From an uncultured bacterium (GTDB taxonomy: Bacteria > Verrucomicrobiota > Kiritimatiellia > RFP12 > UBA1067): 64,000 nucleotides of DNA. How positions within the stretch are numbered: the stretch's first letter is position 1; every line of letters starts with the position of its first letter. Location: the NCBI GenBank assembly GCA_902799955.1, contig CADCCQ010000006.1, positions 1-64,000 of the forward strand, given 5' to 3'. A model generated the notes under the pieces. It made no database searches. It saw only the letters and a list, made by a program, of their open reading frames with translations, and was not told the origin of the DNA. The position numbers and the translations under genes were made by a program. Below, piece after piece: positions 33,053 through 42,200 of this stretch.

Positions 33053-34278
33053 AATACAGAGGAATTCTCGCGGCCGTCGCGGTCGCGGTGTTGGGGGCGT
33101 CCGTCGCATACGGCGCCGAGGCAAGGAACGCGGGCACGACATTCGCGCGCGACGCGCTGAAGCCGTGGATCGAGAGTGGCGAGCTGCCGGGATGCGTCTC
33201 GGTGTTCTACAACAACGGGGTGCAGGAGGTCGCGTGCCTCGGCTACGCCGACGTCGCGGCCAAGCGCCCGATCACGCTCGACGACGTGTACATGCAGTGT
33301 TCGCAGACGAAGGGCTTCTGCGGCGTGACAGTCGCCAAGCTCGTCGAGGAGGGCAGGCTCAACCTGGACGACCCCGTCTCCAAGTACCTCCCCGAGTTCA
33401 AGACGCTCTGGATCGCCAAGGACAACAAGGACGGCACCAGGACGCTCGTCAGGGCCAAGAACGTCCTCACGGTCCGCATGTGCCTCAACCACACCGGCGG
33501 CTTCCCGTTCGAGATCCCCGCGAAGCAGGGCAACATCCCCGGCGGCGGATGGTCCGGCGGAATGCCCCTGAGGGCGGTCGCGGCAACAGCCGCCGCGCAA
33601 CCGATCCTCTTTGAGCCCGGTACGCAGACAAAGTACTCCAACACCGGCATCGACATCGGCGCGGCGGTAGTCCAGGCCGTCACCGGCATGAAGTGGGAGG
33701 ACTACCTCAAGAAGACCGTCCTCGACCCGCTCGGCATGAAGGACTCCACGTTCTGGCCGACCGACGAGCAGCTTAAGAGGCAGGTCGAGATGTACGCCTG
33801 CCAGAAGGGCAGGCCGGCGAAGTATGTGCTGCAGAACCCGATGCAGCAGCGCCCATACAACGACTCCCACGTCTTTGCGTCCGCCGGCGCGGGGCTCTGG
33901 ACCACGGCGCGCGACCAGCTCAAGTTCTACAAGATGCTCATGAACCTCGGCGTCGGCGAGAACGGCGTTCGCATCCTCAAGGAGGAGACGGTGAAGTCGA
34001 TCCTCGCGGTCTCTACCCGCCCGAAGGGCCTTGGCGGATATTCGCTCGGCCTCTCCGCGCCCGAGACGGACGGCGACGAACAGTGGTTCGGCCACGGCGG
34101 CGCGTGGGGCACAAACTGCATGGTCAACTGGCACAAGAGGCAGCTCAAGCTCTGGGCGGTGCAGCTCAACGGCAATCCGCGCCCCTGGGACAGGGCCAAG
34201 GACAACGCCGCCAACACGTTCTTCAAGACGAAGATCGACAGCGCCGGCGTCGACGCGTACACGGGCCGCGTGAAGTAG
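33049..34278 (+). CDS. exported beta-lactamase-family serine hydrolase
   Basis: The 409-aa product has a signal peptide (about residues 1-24). The class C beta-lactamase fold shows SQTK (S-x-x-K), YSNTG (Y-x-N) and a HGGAWG in the KTG place. Members include esterases, DD-peptidases and unrelated lactonases, so the substrate is open. It is translationally coupled to rsmE by an ATGA overlap. Confidence 0.85.
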   Translation: MKYRGILAAVAVAVLGASVAYGAEARNAGTTFARDALKPWIESGELPGCVSVFYNNGVQEVACLGYADVAAKRPITLDDVYMQCSQTKGFCGVTVAKLVEEGRLNLDDPVSKYLPEFKTLWIAKDNKDGTRTLVRAKNVLTVRMCLNHTGGFPFEIPAKQGNIPGGGWSGGMPLRAVAATAAAQPILFEPGTQTKYSNTGIDIGAAVVQAVTGMKWEDYLKKTVLDPLGMKDSTFWPTDEQLKRQVEMYACQKGRPAKYVLQNPMQQRPYNDSHVFASAGAGLWTTARDQLKFYKMLMNLGVGENGVRILKEETVKSILAVSTRPKGLGGYSLGLSAPETDGDEQWFGHGGAWGTNCMVNWHKRQLKLWAVQLNGNPRPWDRAKDNAANTFFKTKIDSAGVDAYTGRVK

Positions 34279-34312
34279 CAGCCGGCCCGCCGGCAAGGAA
34301 GGAAGAATCGCG

Positions 34313-35317
34313 ATGTTGACCTGGATGGACAGCCTCAGGGGGCGCTCTCTGATGCGCCTTGCATCTTTCACGGACGAGGAGATGATGAGCCTCGTGGACC
34401 TCGCCGCGCAGCTGAAGGCGCGGCGACGCGCCGGCGTCAGAGGCGACCTGCTGCGCCGCCGCAACATAGCGCTCATATTCGAGAAGAGCTCCACCAGGAC
34501 GCGCAACTCGTCCATCATCGCCGCCCGCGACGAGGGCGGCGGCGCGGAGTACCTCACGCGCCCGGACATCCACTTCGGGAAGAAGGAGAGTGTCAAGGAC
34601 ACCGCGCGCGTCCTGGGGCGCATCTACGACGGCATCCTCTTCAGGGGCTTCTCGCAGCAGACCTGCGAGGAGCTCGCGAAGTGGTCCGGCGTCCCCGTCT
34701 GGAACGGGCTCACCGACGACTACCACCCGACGCAGATCCTCGCCGACCTGCTGACGGTCAAGGAGACCTTCGGCTCGCTCGACGACTGCACCGTCGCCTA
34801 CGTCGGCGACGGCAGGAACAACGTCGCCAACTCCCTGATGATGGGGTGCGCCAAGGCCGGCGTCAGGTACGTCTGCTGCACTCCGAAGGCGCTGTGGCCC
34901 GACGAGGCCGTCCTGGCGGAGGCCGAGGCGGTCGCCGCGAGGAACGGCGTGGACATACGCGTCTTCGACGACCCGGTCAAGGGCGTCAGGGGCGCGAACG
35001 TCCTCTACACCGACGTCTGGGTCTCGATGGGCGAGGAGGCTAAGACCGCCGAGCGCATCGCGATGCTCCGCCCATACCAGATCAACATGGACCTCATGCG
35101 CGCGACGGGCAACATGGATGGGCGCCTCATGTTCCTCCACTGCCTGCCCGCCTTCCACGACTTCAACACCGAGGTCACGAAGGAGTCCGGCGCGCTTGAG
35201 GTGACGGACGAGGTGTTCGAGTCGAAGTACTCCAAGGTGTTCGACGAGTCCGAGAACCGGATGCACACCATCAAGGCGCTCTTCGTCTCGGCCCTCTGCG
35301 ACCGCGCCTCCCTGTAG
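34313..35317 (+). CDS. argF: ornithine carbamoyltransferase
   Basis: The 334-aa product has the carbamoyl-phosphate site SSTRTR, the HPTQ motif in DDYHPTQILAD, YVGDGRNNVANS and the ornithine-site FLHCLPAFHD. It makes citrulline in arginine synthesis, or works in reverse in arginine breakdown; the length and HCLP loop fit both. No other arg genes are adjacent. GGAAGGAAG precedes the ATG. Confidence 0.93.
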   Translation: MLTWMDSLRGRSLMRLASFTDEEMMSLVDLAAQLKARRRAGVRGDLLRRRNIALIFEKSSTRTRNSSIIAARDEGGGAEYLTRPDIHFGKKESVKDTARVLGRIYDGILFRGFSQQTCEELAKWSGVPVWNGLTDDYHPTQILADLLTVKETFGSLDDCTVAYVGDGRNNVANSLMMGCAKAGVRYVCCTPKALWPDEAVLAEAEAVAARNGVDIRVFDDPVKGVRGANVLYTDVWVSMGEEAKTAERIAMLRPYQINMDLMRATGNMDGRLMFLHCLPAFHDFNTEVTKESGALEVTDEVFESKYSKVFDESENRMHTIKALFVSALCDRASL

Positions 35318-35341
35318 GGGAGGCCGCGGCGCCTGCCGTCG

Positions 35342-35686
35342 CTATCTTTTTGCGGAGAACGTCGCCGACGCGGCGTCAAGGAACGGGACGGCGCCGCGCT
35401 TCGACACCTTCGCGGCCGCCTCGACGACGTGCGGCTCCGCGACGCACGTCGTGGCGACGAGGAACGCCGCCCTCTCGAGCATCCTGCACCTCGCGTCCTC
35501 GAGCGTCTTGCGCACCTTCGCCGCAAGCGCCGCGTAGTCGACGGTGTCCGCGAGCGAGTCGCTGTGCGCCGCCGCGTCGTCTATCTCCAGCCTGATGTCG
35601 ACAATCAGCCTCTGCGCCTTCGTGCGCTCCTCGGGGAGGTCGCCGATTATGCAGTCGACAGCAAGCGATTCCAGTTCCAGCGTCAT
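35342..35686 (-). CDS. folB: dihydroneopterin aldolase
   Basis: The 114-aa product fits FolB in length and pattern. It has ERTKAQRLIVDIRL, the family's SDSLADTVDY, an MLERAAFLVA helix and a V-S-K-R-G-A-V-P end. It cleaves dihydroneopterin in folate synthesis. It lies 17 nt after hrpB with AAAGGAGAGA before the ATG. It ends 24 nt from argF, which converges on it. Confidence 0.85.
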   Translation of the reverse strand: MTLELESLAVDCIIGDLPEERTKAQRLIVDIRLEIDDAAAHSDSLADTVDYAALAAKVRKTLEDARCRMLERAAFLVATTCVAEPHVVEAAAKVSKRGAVPFLDAASATFSAKR

Positions 35687-35703
35687 TTCCGTCTCTCCTT
35701 TCG

Positions 35704-38181
35704 TCAGCCGTTCGCCGGCCTCGTGCGCCTCGTCGCCGTCGCGGTGAACGGGTCCTCTGGCCAGTAGTGCTTCGGGTATCTCCCCCGCATGTCCTTGCGG
35801 ACGATCTGGTAGCCTTCCCTCCAGAAGCCCGCGAGGTCCTTCGTGATCTGTATCGGCCTGTGCGCGGGCGAGAGGAGCGTCATCACCACGCTGACGCGCC
35901 CGCCGGCGACCTTCGGCGTCTCCATCATGCCGAAGCACTCCTGCAGCCGCGCCTCGCAGGTCGGCTCGTCGCCCTCGTAGTGGATGAGGAGATGGCTGCC
36001 GCTCGGCACCTCCATGCGCACCGGCGCGAGGCGGTCGAGCTCGCGCCTGTCGTGCCCGGCCTCGGCGAGGATGAACGCCATCACCTGCGAGAGGTCGACC
36101 CTCTCCAGGTCGCGCCACTTCGACATGCCGCCGACGAAGCCGGGGAGCGCGGCGAGGATCGCCGCGTCGTCGATTGCCGGCCACGCCTGGCCTTCGCCGC
36201 CATCGAGGGTCCTGTGCAGGAAGTTGACCCTGGCGCGGAGCTGGAGCGTCTCCTTCGTCCAGCACGGGAGGTTGTCCACGCCTTTCTGCCGCACGCCCTC
36301 GACGAGACATTTCGCAACCTCGTCTTCGCGTCCCTGCGTCGCCGCGCCCGACGCCTTCTCGTCAAGCGTCATCTGCCCTATCCGCCGCCGCGTCGCGCAC
36401 TTGACGCGCTCTTCACGCCGGTCCCATTCGCACAGCGGCTCCTCGACGATCCTGTCGGCGAAGAGCTCCTCGATTTCCTCGCGCTCGATCGGACACGCGA
36501 GGAACACCTTCGCGTCGCCGGGGCGGTCGTCGAGTTCGCAGCATACGATGAACGGGGACTTTGCGAGGGCGTCCGTCTGGTCGAGCGAGGCGCCTCGCCC
36601 CGAGGTCATCCTGAACGTGCCGTTGCCGCGGTTCTTTGCGACGCGGTCCGGGTAGGCGAGGGCTAGGAGGGATCCTTCGGAAGGGTTTGAGTTTTTGGGT
36701 GTTTGGGTGGTTGAGTTGGGGGAGGGGAGCCGTGAGATGGACGAGGCGAAGCGTCTTGCGAGCTGCAGGACGCGTTTGGAGTATGGTCTATTCGGCGTCT
36801 CCTGCACCTCGTCGCAGATCTTCCTGATGTCGGTCTCGCGCGACTTGCCGCGCTCCTCCGCGACGGCCGCGAGGAGCGCGGCAGTCTCCACGGCGCGTGC
36901 GCCGTGCGCGACCGCGCCGAGCGCCATGTTCGCGAGGCGGGGGTGCATGGCGAGGCGTGCCATCGCCTCGCCCTTAGGCGTGATCCTGCCGTCGGCGCCG
37001 ATCGCGCCGATCTCCTTCAGGAGTCCCGACGCCTGGTCCCACGCGCTCGCTGGGGGCGGCGTCATCCACGGCAGGTCGTCGCGCCGCAGCGCGCCCCACG
37101 ACGCGCAGGCGAGGACGACGGACGCCAGGTCCGCGTCGAGGATCTCCGGCGTCGCCTTGCGCGGACGCGCCGCGTTGCCGCCTTCGTCCCAGAGCCTGTA
37201 GCAGACGCCGGGCGCGACGCGCCCTGCGCGCCCGCGGCGCTGTTCGGCGCGGTCCAGAGAAAGCGGCAGCGTCACGAGGGCGCTCATGCCCGTCCCCGGG
37301 GAGAAGCGCGGCACGCGCATGAGCCCCGAGTCCACCACGCACGTGATCCCGGGGATCGTCACCGACGTCTCCGCGATGGATGTGGAGAGGATCACCTTGC
37401 GCCTTGGCGACGGCGCGAAAATCTTGTCCTGCTCCTCCTTCGGAAGGCTTCCGTAGAGCGGGAGGACGTCCACCGCCGACGCGACGCCGCGCAGAGCGCC
37501 GTCCGCGAGCGCCTCCTGCGCGCGGCGTATCTCGCCCTCGCCAGGGAGGAAGCAGAGCACGTCGCCTTTCGTCTCCTTCAGCGCGCGCGCGACGGCGGCG
37601 GGCATCGCCATGCCGCCGAGGTACTTCGTCTCGACGGGGAACATCCGGCCCTGAGCCTCGATGACGTCCGCGTCGCCGAGGCGCGCGGCCGTCTCGCCCG
37701 CGTCGAGGGTGGCGGACATGACGAGGATCCTCAGGTCCTCGCGGAAGGCGCGGCGCGTCTCGAGCGCAAGCGCGAAGGCGAGGTCGCACGCGAGGGAGCG
37801 CTCGTGGAACTCGTCGAACACGACGAGGCCCGTGCCGGAGAGCTCGGGGTCGGAGAGGATCCGCTCCGCGAGCAGCCCCTCGGTGACGATCTCCAGCCGC
37901 GTGGCGGGGCCAGTCTTCCGCTCGAGGCGGACCTGGTAGCCGACGAGCCCGCCGAGCTCCGTGCCGAGGCGCCCTGCGATGTATGCGGCGCAGCTCCTCG
38001 CCGCGAGGCGGCGGGGCTCGAGCATGACGATCTTCCTGCCCGCGAGCCAGGGCTCGTCGAGCAGGGCGGGCGGTATGCACGTCGTCTTGCCGCTTCCCGG
38101 CGGCGCGGTCAGCACGACCGTGCGGTTGCGGGCGAGCGAGCGGCGTATGTCGTCGATCTTCTCCTCTGCTGGAAATCTCAT
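35704..38181 (-). CDS. hrpB: ATP-dependent RNA helicase HrpB
   Basis: The 825-aa product is a DEAH-type helicase. It has Walker A (PPGSGKTT, about residue 28), DEFHERS in place of DEAH, SATLD, and ILSTSIAETSVTIPG and QRRGRAGR of the second RecA domain. The HA2 and HrpB C-terminal regions follow. A stretch at about 36671-36740 (product SRLPSPNSTTQTPKNSNPSE) is poor in complexity, has unusual codons, and interrupts the conserved run into LLALAYPDRV; it looks like an insertion. I chose the ATG at 38181, where conservation begins; an upstream ATG at 38232 is possible. Confidence 0.9.
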   Translation of the reverse strand: MRFPAEEKIDDIRRSLARNRTVVLTAPPGSGKTTCIPPALLDEPWLAGRKIVMLEPRRLAARSCAAYIAGRLGTELGGLVGYQVRLERKTGPATRLEIVTEGLLAERILSDPELSGTGLVVFDEFHERSLACDLAFALALETRRAFREDLRILVMSATLDAGETAARLGDADVIEAQGRMFPVETKYLGGMAMPAAVARALKETKGDVLCFLPGEGEIRRAQEALADGALRGVASAVDVLPLYGSLPKEEQDKIFAPSPRRKVILSTSIAETSVTIPGITCVVDSGLMRVPRFSPGTGMSALVTLPLSLDRAEQRRGRAGRVAPGVCYRLWDEGGNAARPRKATPEILDADLASVVLACASWGALRRDDLPWMTPPPASAWDQASGLLKEIGAIGADGRITPKGEAMARLAMHPRLANMALGAVAHGARAVETAALLAAVAEERGKSRETDIRKICDEVQETPNRPYSKRVLQLARRFASSISRLPSPNSTTQTPKNSNPSEGSLLALAYPDRVAKNRGNGTFRMTSGRGASLDQTDALAKSPFIVCCELDDRPGDAKVFLACPIEREEIEELFADRIVEEPLCEWDRREERVKCATRRRIGQMTLDEKASGAATQGREDEVAKCLVEGVRQKGVDNLPCWTKETLQLRARVNFLHRTLDGGEGQAWPAIDDAAILAALPGFVGGMSKWRDLERVDLSQVMAFILAEAGHDRRELDRLAPVRMEVPSGSHLLIHYEGDEPTCEARLQECFGMMETPKVAGGRVSVVMTLLSPAHRPIQITKDLAGFWREGYQIVRKDMRGRYPKHYWPEDPFTATATRRTRPANG

Positions 38182-38188
38182 CCCGCCT

Positions 38189-38217
38189 ATTTTCTCACAT
38201 CCCGCCAAGATTTTCAA
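38189..38217 (-). promoter_or_regulatory. promoter of hrpB-folB
   Basis: On the minus strand TTGAAA (38212-38217) and GAAAAT (38189-38194) are 17 nt apart. The -10 ends 7 nt before the ATG at 38181, so the mRNA would be near-leaderless if this start is right. Confidence 0.45.
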
Positions 38218-38231
38218 GGATGAAATTTTCA

Positions 38232-38261
38232 TTTACATTTCGCCCTCGTTTGTGCTATAAT
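38232..38261 (+). promoter_or_regulatory. promoter of the pseudopilin operon
   Basis: TTTACA (38232-38237) and TATAAT (38256-38261) are 18 nt apart. The leader to the gspF-like ATG is about 60 nt and has no good Shine-Dalgarno. Confidence 0.6.
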
Positions 38262-38326
38262 CTAGTCAAACAACAGAGGGGCGTTGGTGTGCCGCGCAGG
38301 GGCGCGGACGCAAGACGCATAGAAAA

Positions 38327-39664
38327 ATGGCGATATTTCAGTTCAAGGCAAAAGACGCATCGGGCGCGGAGACGCTCGGACAGATAGAGGCGGGGGACCG
38401 CAACGAGGCCATCGCCGCCATCAGGGCGCAGGGCTTCTTCCCGACCGCGGTCGGCGAGGTGAAGTCCGCCTCGGCGTCCTCGGGCGGCGCGGCGAAGCGC
38501 GGCGGGGCGAAGAAGCCCGCCAAGGGTCCGGCGCCCGCCGCGCCCAAGAAGAAGGGCAAGGGCCTTCACGCCGAGATACGGCTGCCCAAGTTCCTTCGCG
38601 GCAAGGTGAAGACGAAGGTCCTCACGCAGTTCACGCGCCAGCTCGCGACCCTGGTCAACGCCGGCCTTCCGCTGATGCGCGGCATCGACGTCCTCAAGCG
38701 CCAGATGAAGGACCCGCAGATGCAGGAGGCGCTCGACGGCATCTCCGAGCAGATCGCGTCCGGCGGCACGTTCTCCGAGGCGCTGACGGCGTTCCCGAAG
38801 ATATTCGACAACCTCTACGTCAACATGGTGAAGGCCGGCGAGGCGGGCGGCGTGCTCGAAGTCGTGCTCTCGCGCCTTGCCGAGTTCGCGGAGAAGTCCG
38901 AGAAGATCAAGAACAAGGTGAAGGGTGCGATGATCTACCCGATCGTCGTCCTCGTCGCGGCCGTCGGCATCACGGCGTTCCTGCTCATAACGGTGATCCC
39001 GAAGTTCCAGCAGGTGTTCCAGGACATGATGGGCGGCGCGGAGCTGCCCGCCGTGACGCAGTTCGTCATCGACATGTCCCAGTACGTCCAGCACAACGGC
39101 CTGACGATCTTCGCGGTGGTCGTCGCGTTCGTCGCGCTGAAGAAGATCGTAGGCAAGACGTCGAAGGGCGCGTACTTCTTCGACGTGCTGTCGCTGCGGA
39201 TGCCCGTGACCGGCACGCTTGTGCAGAGGACGGCGATCTCGCGCCTGACGCGCACGCTGGGCACGCTGCTCTCCTCGGGCGTCCCGATCCTGCAGTCGCT
39301 CGTGATCGTGCGCGACACGACGGGCAACCGCGTCGTCTCCAAGGCCATCCAGGACGTCCACGACGCCGTGAAGGAAGGCGAGGGCATGACGCAGCCTCTG
39401 TCGCAGTGCTGGGTGTTCCCGCCGATGGTCGTCTCGATGGTCGAGGTCGGCGAGGAGACGGGTGCGCTCGCTGAGATGCTCACGCGCGTCGCGGACACGT
39501 ACGACGACGAGGTTGACAACGCCGTCGCCGGCATGACGGCGGCGATCGAGCCGGCGCTCATCATATTCCTGGCCGGCATCGTCGGAACGATCGTCGTCGC
39601 GATGTTCCTGCCGATGATCAGGATCATCTCCTCCGTGTCCGGAGGCACGGGCGGGGGGATGTGA
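38327..39664 (+). CDS. type II secretion / type IV pilus inner-membrane platform protein (GspF/PilC family)
   Basis: The 445-aa product has the F-domain repeats (FTRQLATLVNAGLPLMRGI and the second copy RTLGTLLSSGVPILQSL) and three hydrophobic segments. A basic Ala/Lys-rich linker (about 45-80) follows the N-terminal FKAKDASGAE part. It forms the platform on which pseudopilins assemble. It opens the operon of pseudopilins. The ATPase (GspE) and secretin (GspD) are not in the window. Confidence 0.92.
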   Translation: MAIFQFKAKDASGAETLGQIEAGDRNEAIAAIRAQGFFPTAVGEVKSASASSGGAAKRGGAKKPAKGPAPAAPKKKGKGLHAEIRLPKFLRGKVKTKVLTQFTRQLATLVNAGLPLMRGIDVLKRQMKDPQMQEALDGISEQIASGGTFSEALTAFPKIFDNLYVNMVKAGEAGGVLEVVLSRLAEFAEKSEKIKNKVKGAMIYPIVVLVAAVGITAFLLITVIPKFQQVFQDMMGGAELPAVTQFVIDMSQYVQHNGLTIFAVVVAFVALKKIVGKTSKGAYFFDVLSLRMPVTGTLVQRTAISRLTRTLGTLLSSGVPILQSLVIVRDTTGNRVVSKAIQDVHDAVKEGEGMTQPLSQCWVFPPMVVSMVEVGEETGALAEMLTRVADTYDDEVDNAVAGMTAAIEPALIIFLAGIVGTIVVAMFLPMIRIISSVSGGTGGGM

Positions 39665-39690
39665 CCCTGGGAACGGGAGGCAAGACCAAG

Positions 39691-40839
39691 ATGAAGAAGG
39701 CGTTCACACTGATCGAGCTGCTGATCGTGGTTGCCGTGCTGGTGACCCTGATGGGCCTCATGTTCAAGCTCGGCGCCGTGGGGGGCGACTCCTACCGGCG
39801 CACGCGGACCATCACGCGCATGCAGAAGCTCGAGAACTGCCTCTCCGGCTACAACGCCGCGTTCGGAAGCTACCCCCCCGTGAAGCTGCACGCGTCCAGG
39901 AACATCAACTCCAGGATCGACAACTACGGGCACGGAATGCAGACGGGGGAGAGCGGCGAGCCGAACTGGAACGACGAGGGCCTTGCGTGGGACCAGGTGC
40001 AGGCCGCGTGCCTCGCGCAGCCCGTCGCCTGCCGCTTCCCGTTCCCGGACGGCCCGTACAACGAGCTCATAAGGGGGATCTCCACGGAGATGAAGCGCCG
40101 CGCCGGACAGTCGGGCAACGAGCACTACAGGAAGTACTGGGGCAACGAGAGGATAAAAAAGAAGCTGGAGGCTGGCTTCGAGAGCGTGAACATGAACGCC
40201 GGCGGCCTCGACCACGACGCCGTCGACTGGGGCAACCTCCAGCTCTTCCAGTTCGGCGTGATGAGCTACATCCTGCCGCGCTACCTCGTGATGATGAACG
40301 GCAACTCCCAGTTCTACGGCAACTTCAGGCAGTGGACCGTCAACAACGAGATGCCGAGCGACCCCTACACTGGCAGGCCCATCGGCGAGTGGGCGCAGCT
40401 GCGCAACCTAGTCGTGTCGGACAACATGTCCGACCTCGCCAAGGTCGCGAACATCCCGTCGCAGTCCGTCTGCGCGCGTTGGATGCCGAACCTCGCCGGC
40501 GCCTGCAGGGCGAACCACAACTACAAGCTCTTCGGTGTCAGCCTGAGGGACGACACCCAGGGCGGAAACCTGAGCGTGGAGAACCCGTGGATCGAGGTGT
40601 TCTCCGCGACGGGCGGCAACTCGCAGCAGTACGTCCTCGACGAGGTCACCATGGTCGACGGGTGGCTCAACCCGTTCTACTACTATTCGCCAGCCCCGTA
40701 CCAGCGCTACATACTCTGGAGCGGAGGCCCGAACGGGAAGACGTTCCCGCCGTGGGTGTCTCGCGACAGCCTCGGGTCGAAGGCGAAGTCGACGGTCGGC
40801 TCGTGGACGCACGACGACATAGTTCACATGAGCAACTAG
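39691..40839 (+). CDS. large pseudopilin with prepilin leader
   Basis: The 382-aa product starts MKKAFTLIELLIVV, a class-III prepilin signal with Ala instead of the usual Gly before the cleaved bond and with Glu at mature position 5. The rest is a long soluble domain with many Asn, Tyr and Trp and no family I recognise. I chose the ATG at 39691, not a GTG at 39661, because the leader must start there. The stop is followed by a repeat-bearing gap of 136 nt. Confidence 0.85.
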   Translation: MKKAFTLIELLIVVAVLVTLMGLMFKLGAVGGDSYRRTRTITRMQKLENCLSGYNAAFGSYPPVKLHASRNINSRIDNYGHGMQTGESGEPNWNDEGLAWDQVQAACLAQPVACRFPFPDGPYNELIRGISTEMKRRAGQSGNEHYRKYWGNERIKKKLEAGFESVNMNAGGLDHDAVDWGNLQLFQFGVMSYILPRYLVMMNGNSQFYGNFRQWTVNNEMPSDPYTGRPIGEWAQLRNLVVSDNMSDLAKVANIPSQSVCARWMPNLAGACRANHNYKLFGVSLRDDTQGGNLSVENPWIEVFSATGGNSQQYVLDEVTMVDGWLNPFYYYSPAPYQRYILWSGGPNGKTFPPWVSRDSLGSKAKSTVGSWTHDDIVHMSN

Positions 40840-40975
40840 GGAGGAGGCTGGAATATTATGGAATTATGTAATTGTGCAATTTCTCAACAGCCAATGCGGG
40901 ATTGTCTTCGCCTCCCTAATGACAATGGTCATTTGCGGGTGATGAAACCATATTCAAAGAAAGGCAGGATCTGAC
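40840..40975 (+). repeat. intergenic gap with AATT-palindrome repeats
   Basis: GGAATTATGTAATTGTG and CAATT words (about 40858-40882) form overlapping small palindromes (AATTA-TG-TAATT, AATTG-TG-CAATT). AGGGAGG (40839-40845) and CCTCCCT (40911-40917) flank them as an inverted repeat. The same words recur at 47817-47850 and 50030-50068. Confidence 0.55.
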
Positions 40976-41611
40976 ATGAAGAATGCGAGAAGGGGATTCA
41001 CGCTGGCCGAGATTCTTGTTGTGATTGCCATCCTGGGCGTCCTGATGGCGGTCCTCGTGTCGTCGTTCGGCGGGGCCACGAAGAAGGCCCAGAAGCAGAA
41101 GTGCAGCGAGCTGGTGAGCGAGGTGGCGACGATGCTCACCGCGATGTACGACACGATGTCCGGCGACAGGGAGGGCATCTGGCCCCCGGGGCTGCTCAGG
41201 AACAGCAACACGGAGCAGGGGCTCGACGAGAACGCCGGGTACTTCCTCGCGACGAGGGGCATGAGCCTTTCGTACGACGGCAACTCGAAGAAGCTCTCCG
41301 GCAACGACCGGTTCGGCATCGTCACCCCCTGGGCGATCGACGCCATAAAGAAGGTGAAGAACAACAGGGCCAGCCGGAGCACCCCGGTGCCGAGCGGCGG
41401 GACGGTCGAGAGCCACCGCCTCAGGTATGCGCTCTGCAGCGACGACGGCTACGTCGAGGGCGCCAACGTCGGCGGCGAGTCGATCAACATCAACGTCAAG
41501 GCGGCGGTGTGGTGCGGCGGCGCGGACGGCAAGATCGAGCCGTATTCGCAGGGTCGCAGGGGCGACGACGTCTACAGCTGGGACCACGGCAAGGTGAGAA
41601 CAGGAAAGTAG
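40976..41611 (+). CDS. pseudopilin (GspG-like leader)
   Basis: The 211-aa product begins MKNARRGFTLAEILVVIAIL, with Gly before the cleavage site and Glu5. The helix is followed by a soluble domain with no recognised fold. AAAGGCAGGA precedes the ATG. Confidence 0.87.
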   Translation: MKNARRGFTLAEILVVIAILGVLMAVLVSSFGGATKKAQKQKCSELVSEVATMLTAMYDTMSGDREGIWPPGLLRNSNTEQGLDENAGYFLATRGMSLSYDGNSKKLSGNDRFGIVTPWAIDAIKKVKNNRASRSTPVPSGGTVESHRLRYALCSDDGYVEGANVGGESININVKAAVWCGGADGKIEPYSQGRRGDDVYSWDHGKVRTGK

Positions 41612-41618
41612 TGACCCG

Positions 41619-42200
41619 ATGAGAAAGGCGTTCACCATACTGGAGCTGATGGCCGTAGTGGCCATAATGGGCATCCTCCTCGGCATTGTCGTGGCGGCTG
41701 CCGCCAACTCCATCAGGCTCACGCGTACCCACAAGACGAACGCGATACGCGCGGTCGTCCAGCAGGGCATGGAGACATACCATTCCCAGAAGGACAAGTG
41801 GCCGGGCACGCTCGGGGACGTTGTCGGCAACGGGGACGGCCCGGTGAGCAAGACCAACACCGAGGGGTTTGACGGCTCCTGGAACCACGACATCTACATA
41901 ATGGACTCCCCGGAAGAGGTAAAGGGCACGATAAGGGAGGTCGTGAGGGAATGCGTCTCGCAAAACAACCCGATGATGGACATCTCGGGGCTCTTCGTCT
42001 CGCGTGACCGCGGCGAGAAGAACGGGCATGGAAGGGGGTATGACTTCTGGGAGGCCGTCAGGGGCAGCGAGCGCACCCAGAAGAAGATGACCGTCGCGGA
42101 GATGTACTACGGCTACCCGGAGTCCAGCCATGGGTATTTCAGGAGTTTCCGTCTGTACTATTCGGTGCCGACCGATTCGGTGGAGGTGAGGACGAGGTGA
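41619..42200 (+). CDS. pseudopilin (GspG-like)
   Basis: The 193-aa product begins MRKAFTILELMAVVAIMGIL, with Ala before the cleavage site and Glu5. The segment after the helix (TNAIRAVVQQGMETYHSQKD, then W-P-G-T-L) resembles major-pseudopilin GspG. The stop overlaps the next gene's GTG by 4 nt. Confidence 0.87.
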   Translation: MRKAFTILELMAVVAIMGILLGIVVAAAANSIRLTRTHKTNAIRAVVQQGMETYHSQKDKWPGTLGDVVGNGDGPVSKTNTEGFDGSWNHDIYIMDSPEEVKGTIREVVRECVSQNNPMMDISGLFVSRDRGEKNGHGRGYDFWEAVRGSERTQKKMTVAEMYYGYPESSHGYFRSFRLYYSVPTDSVEVRTR

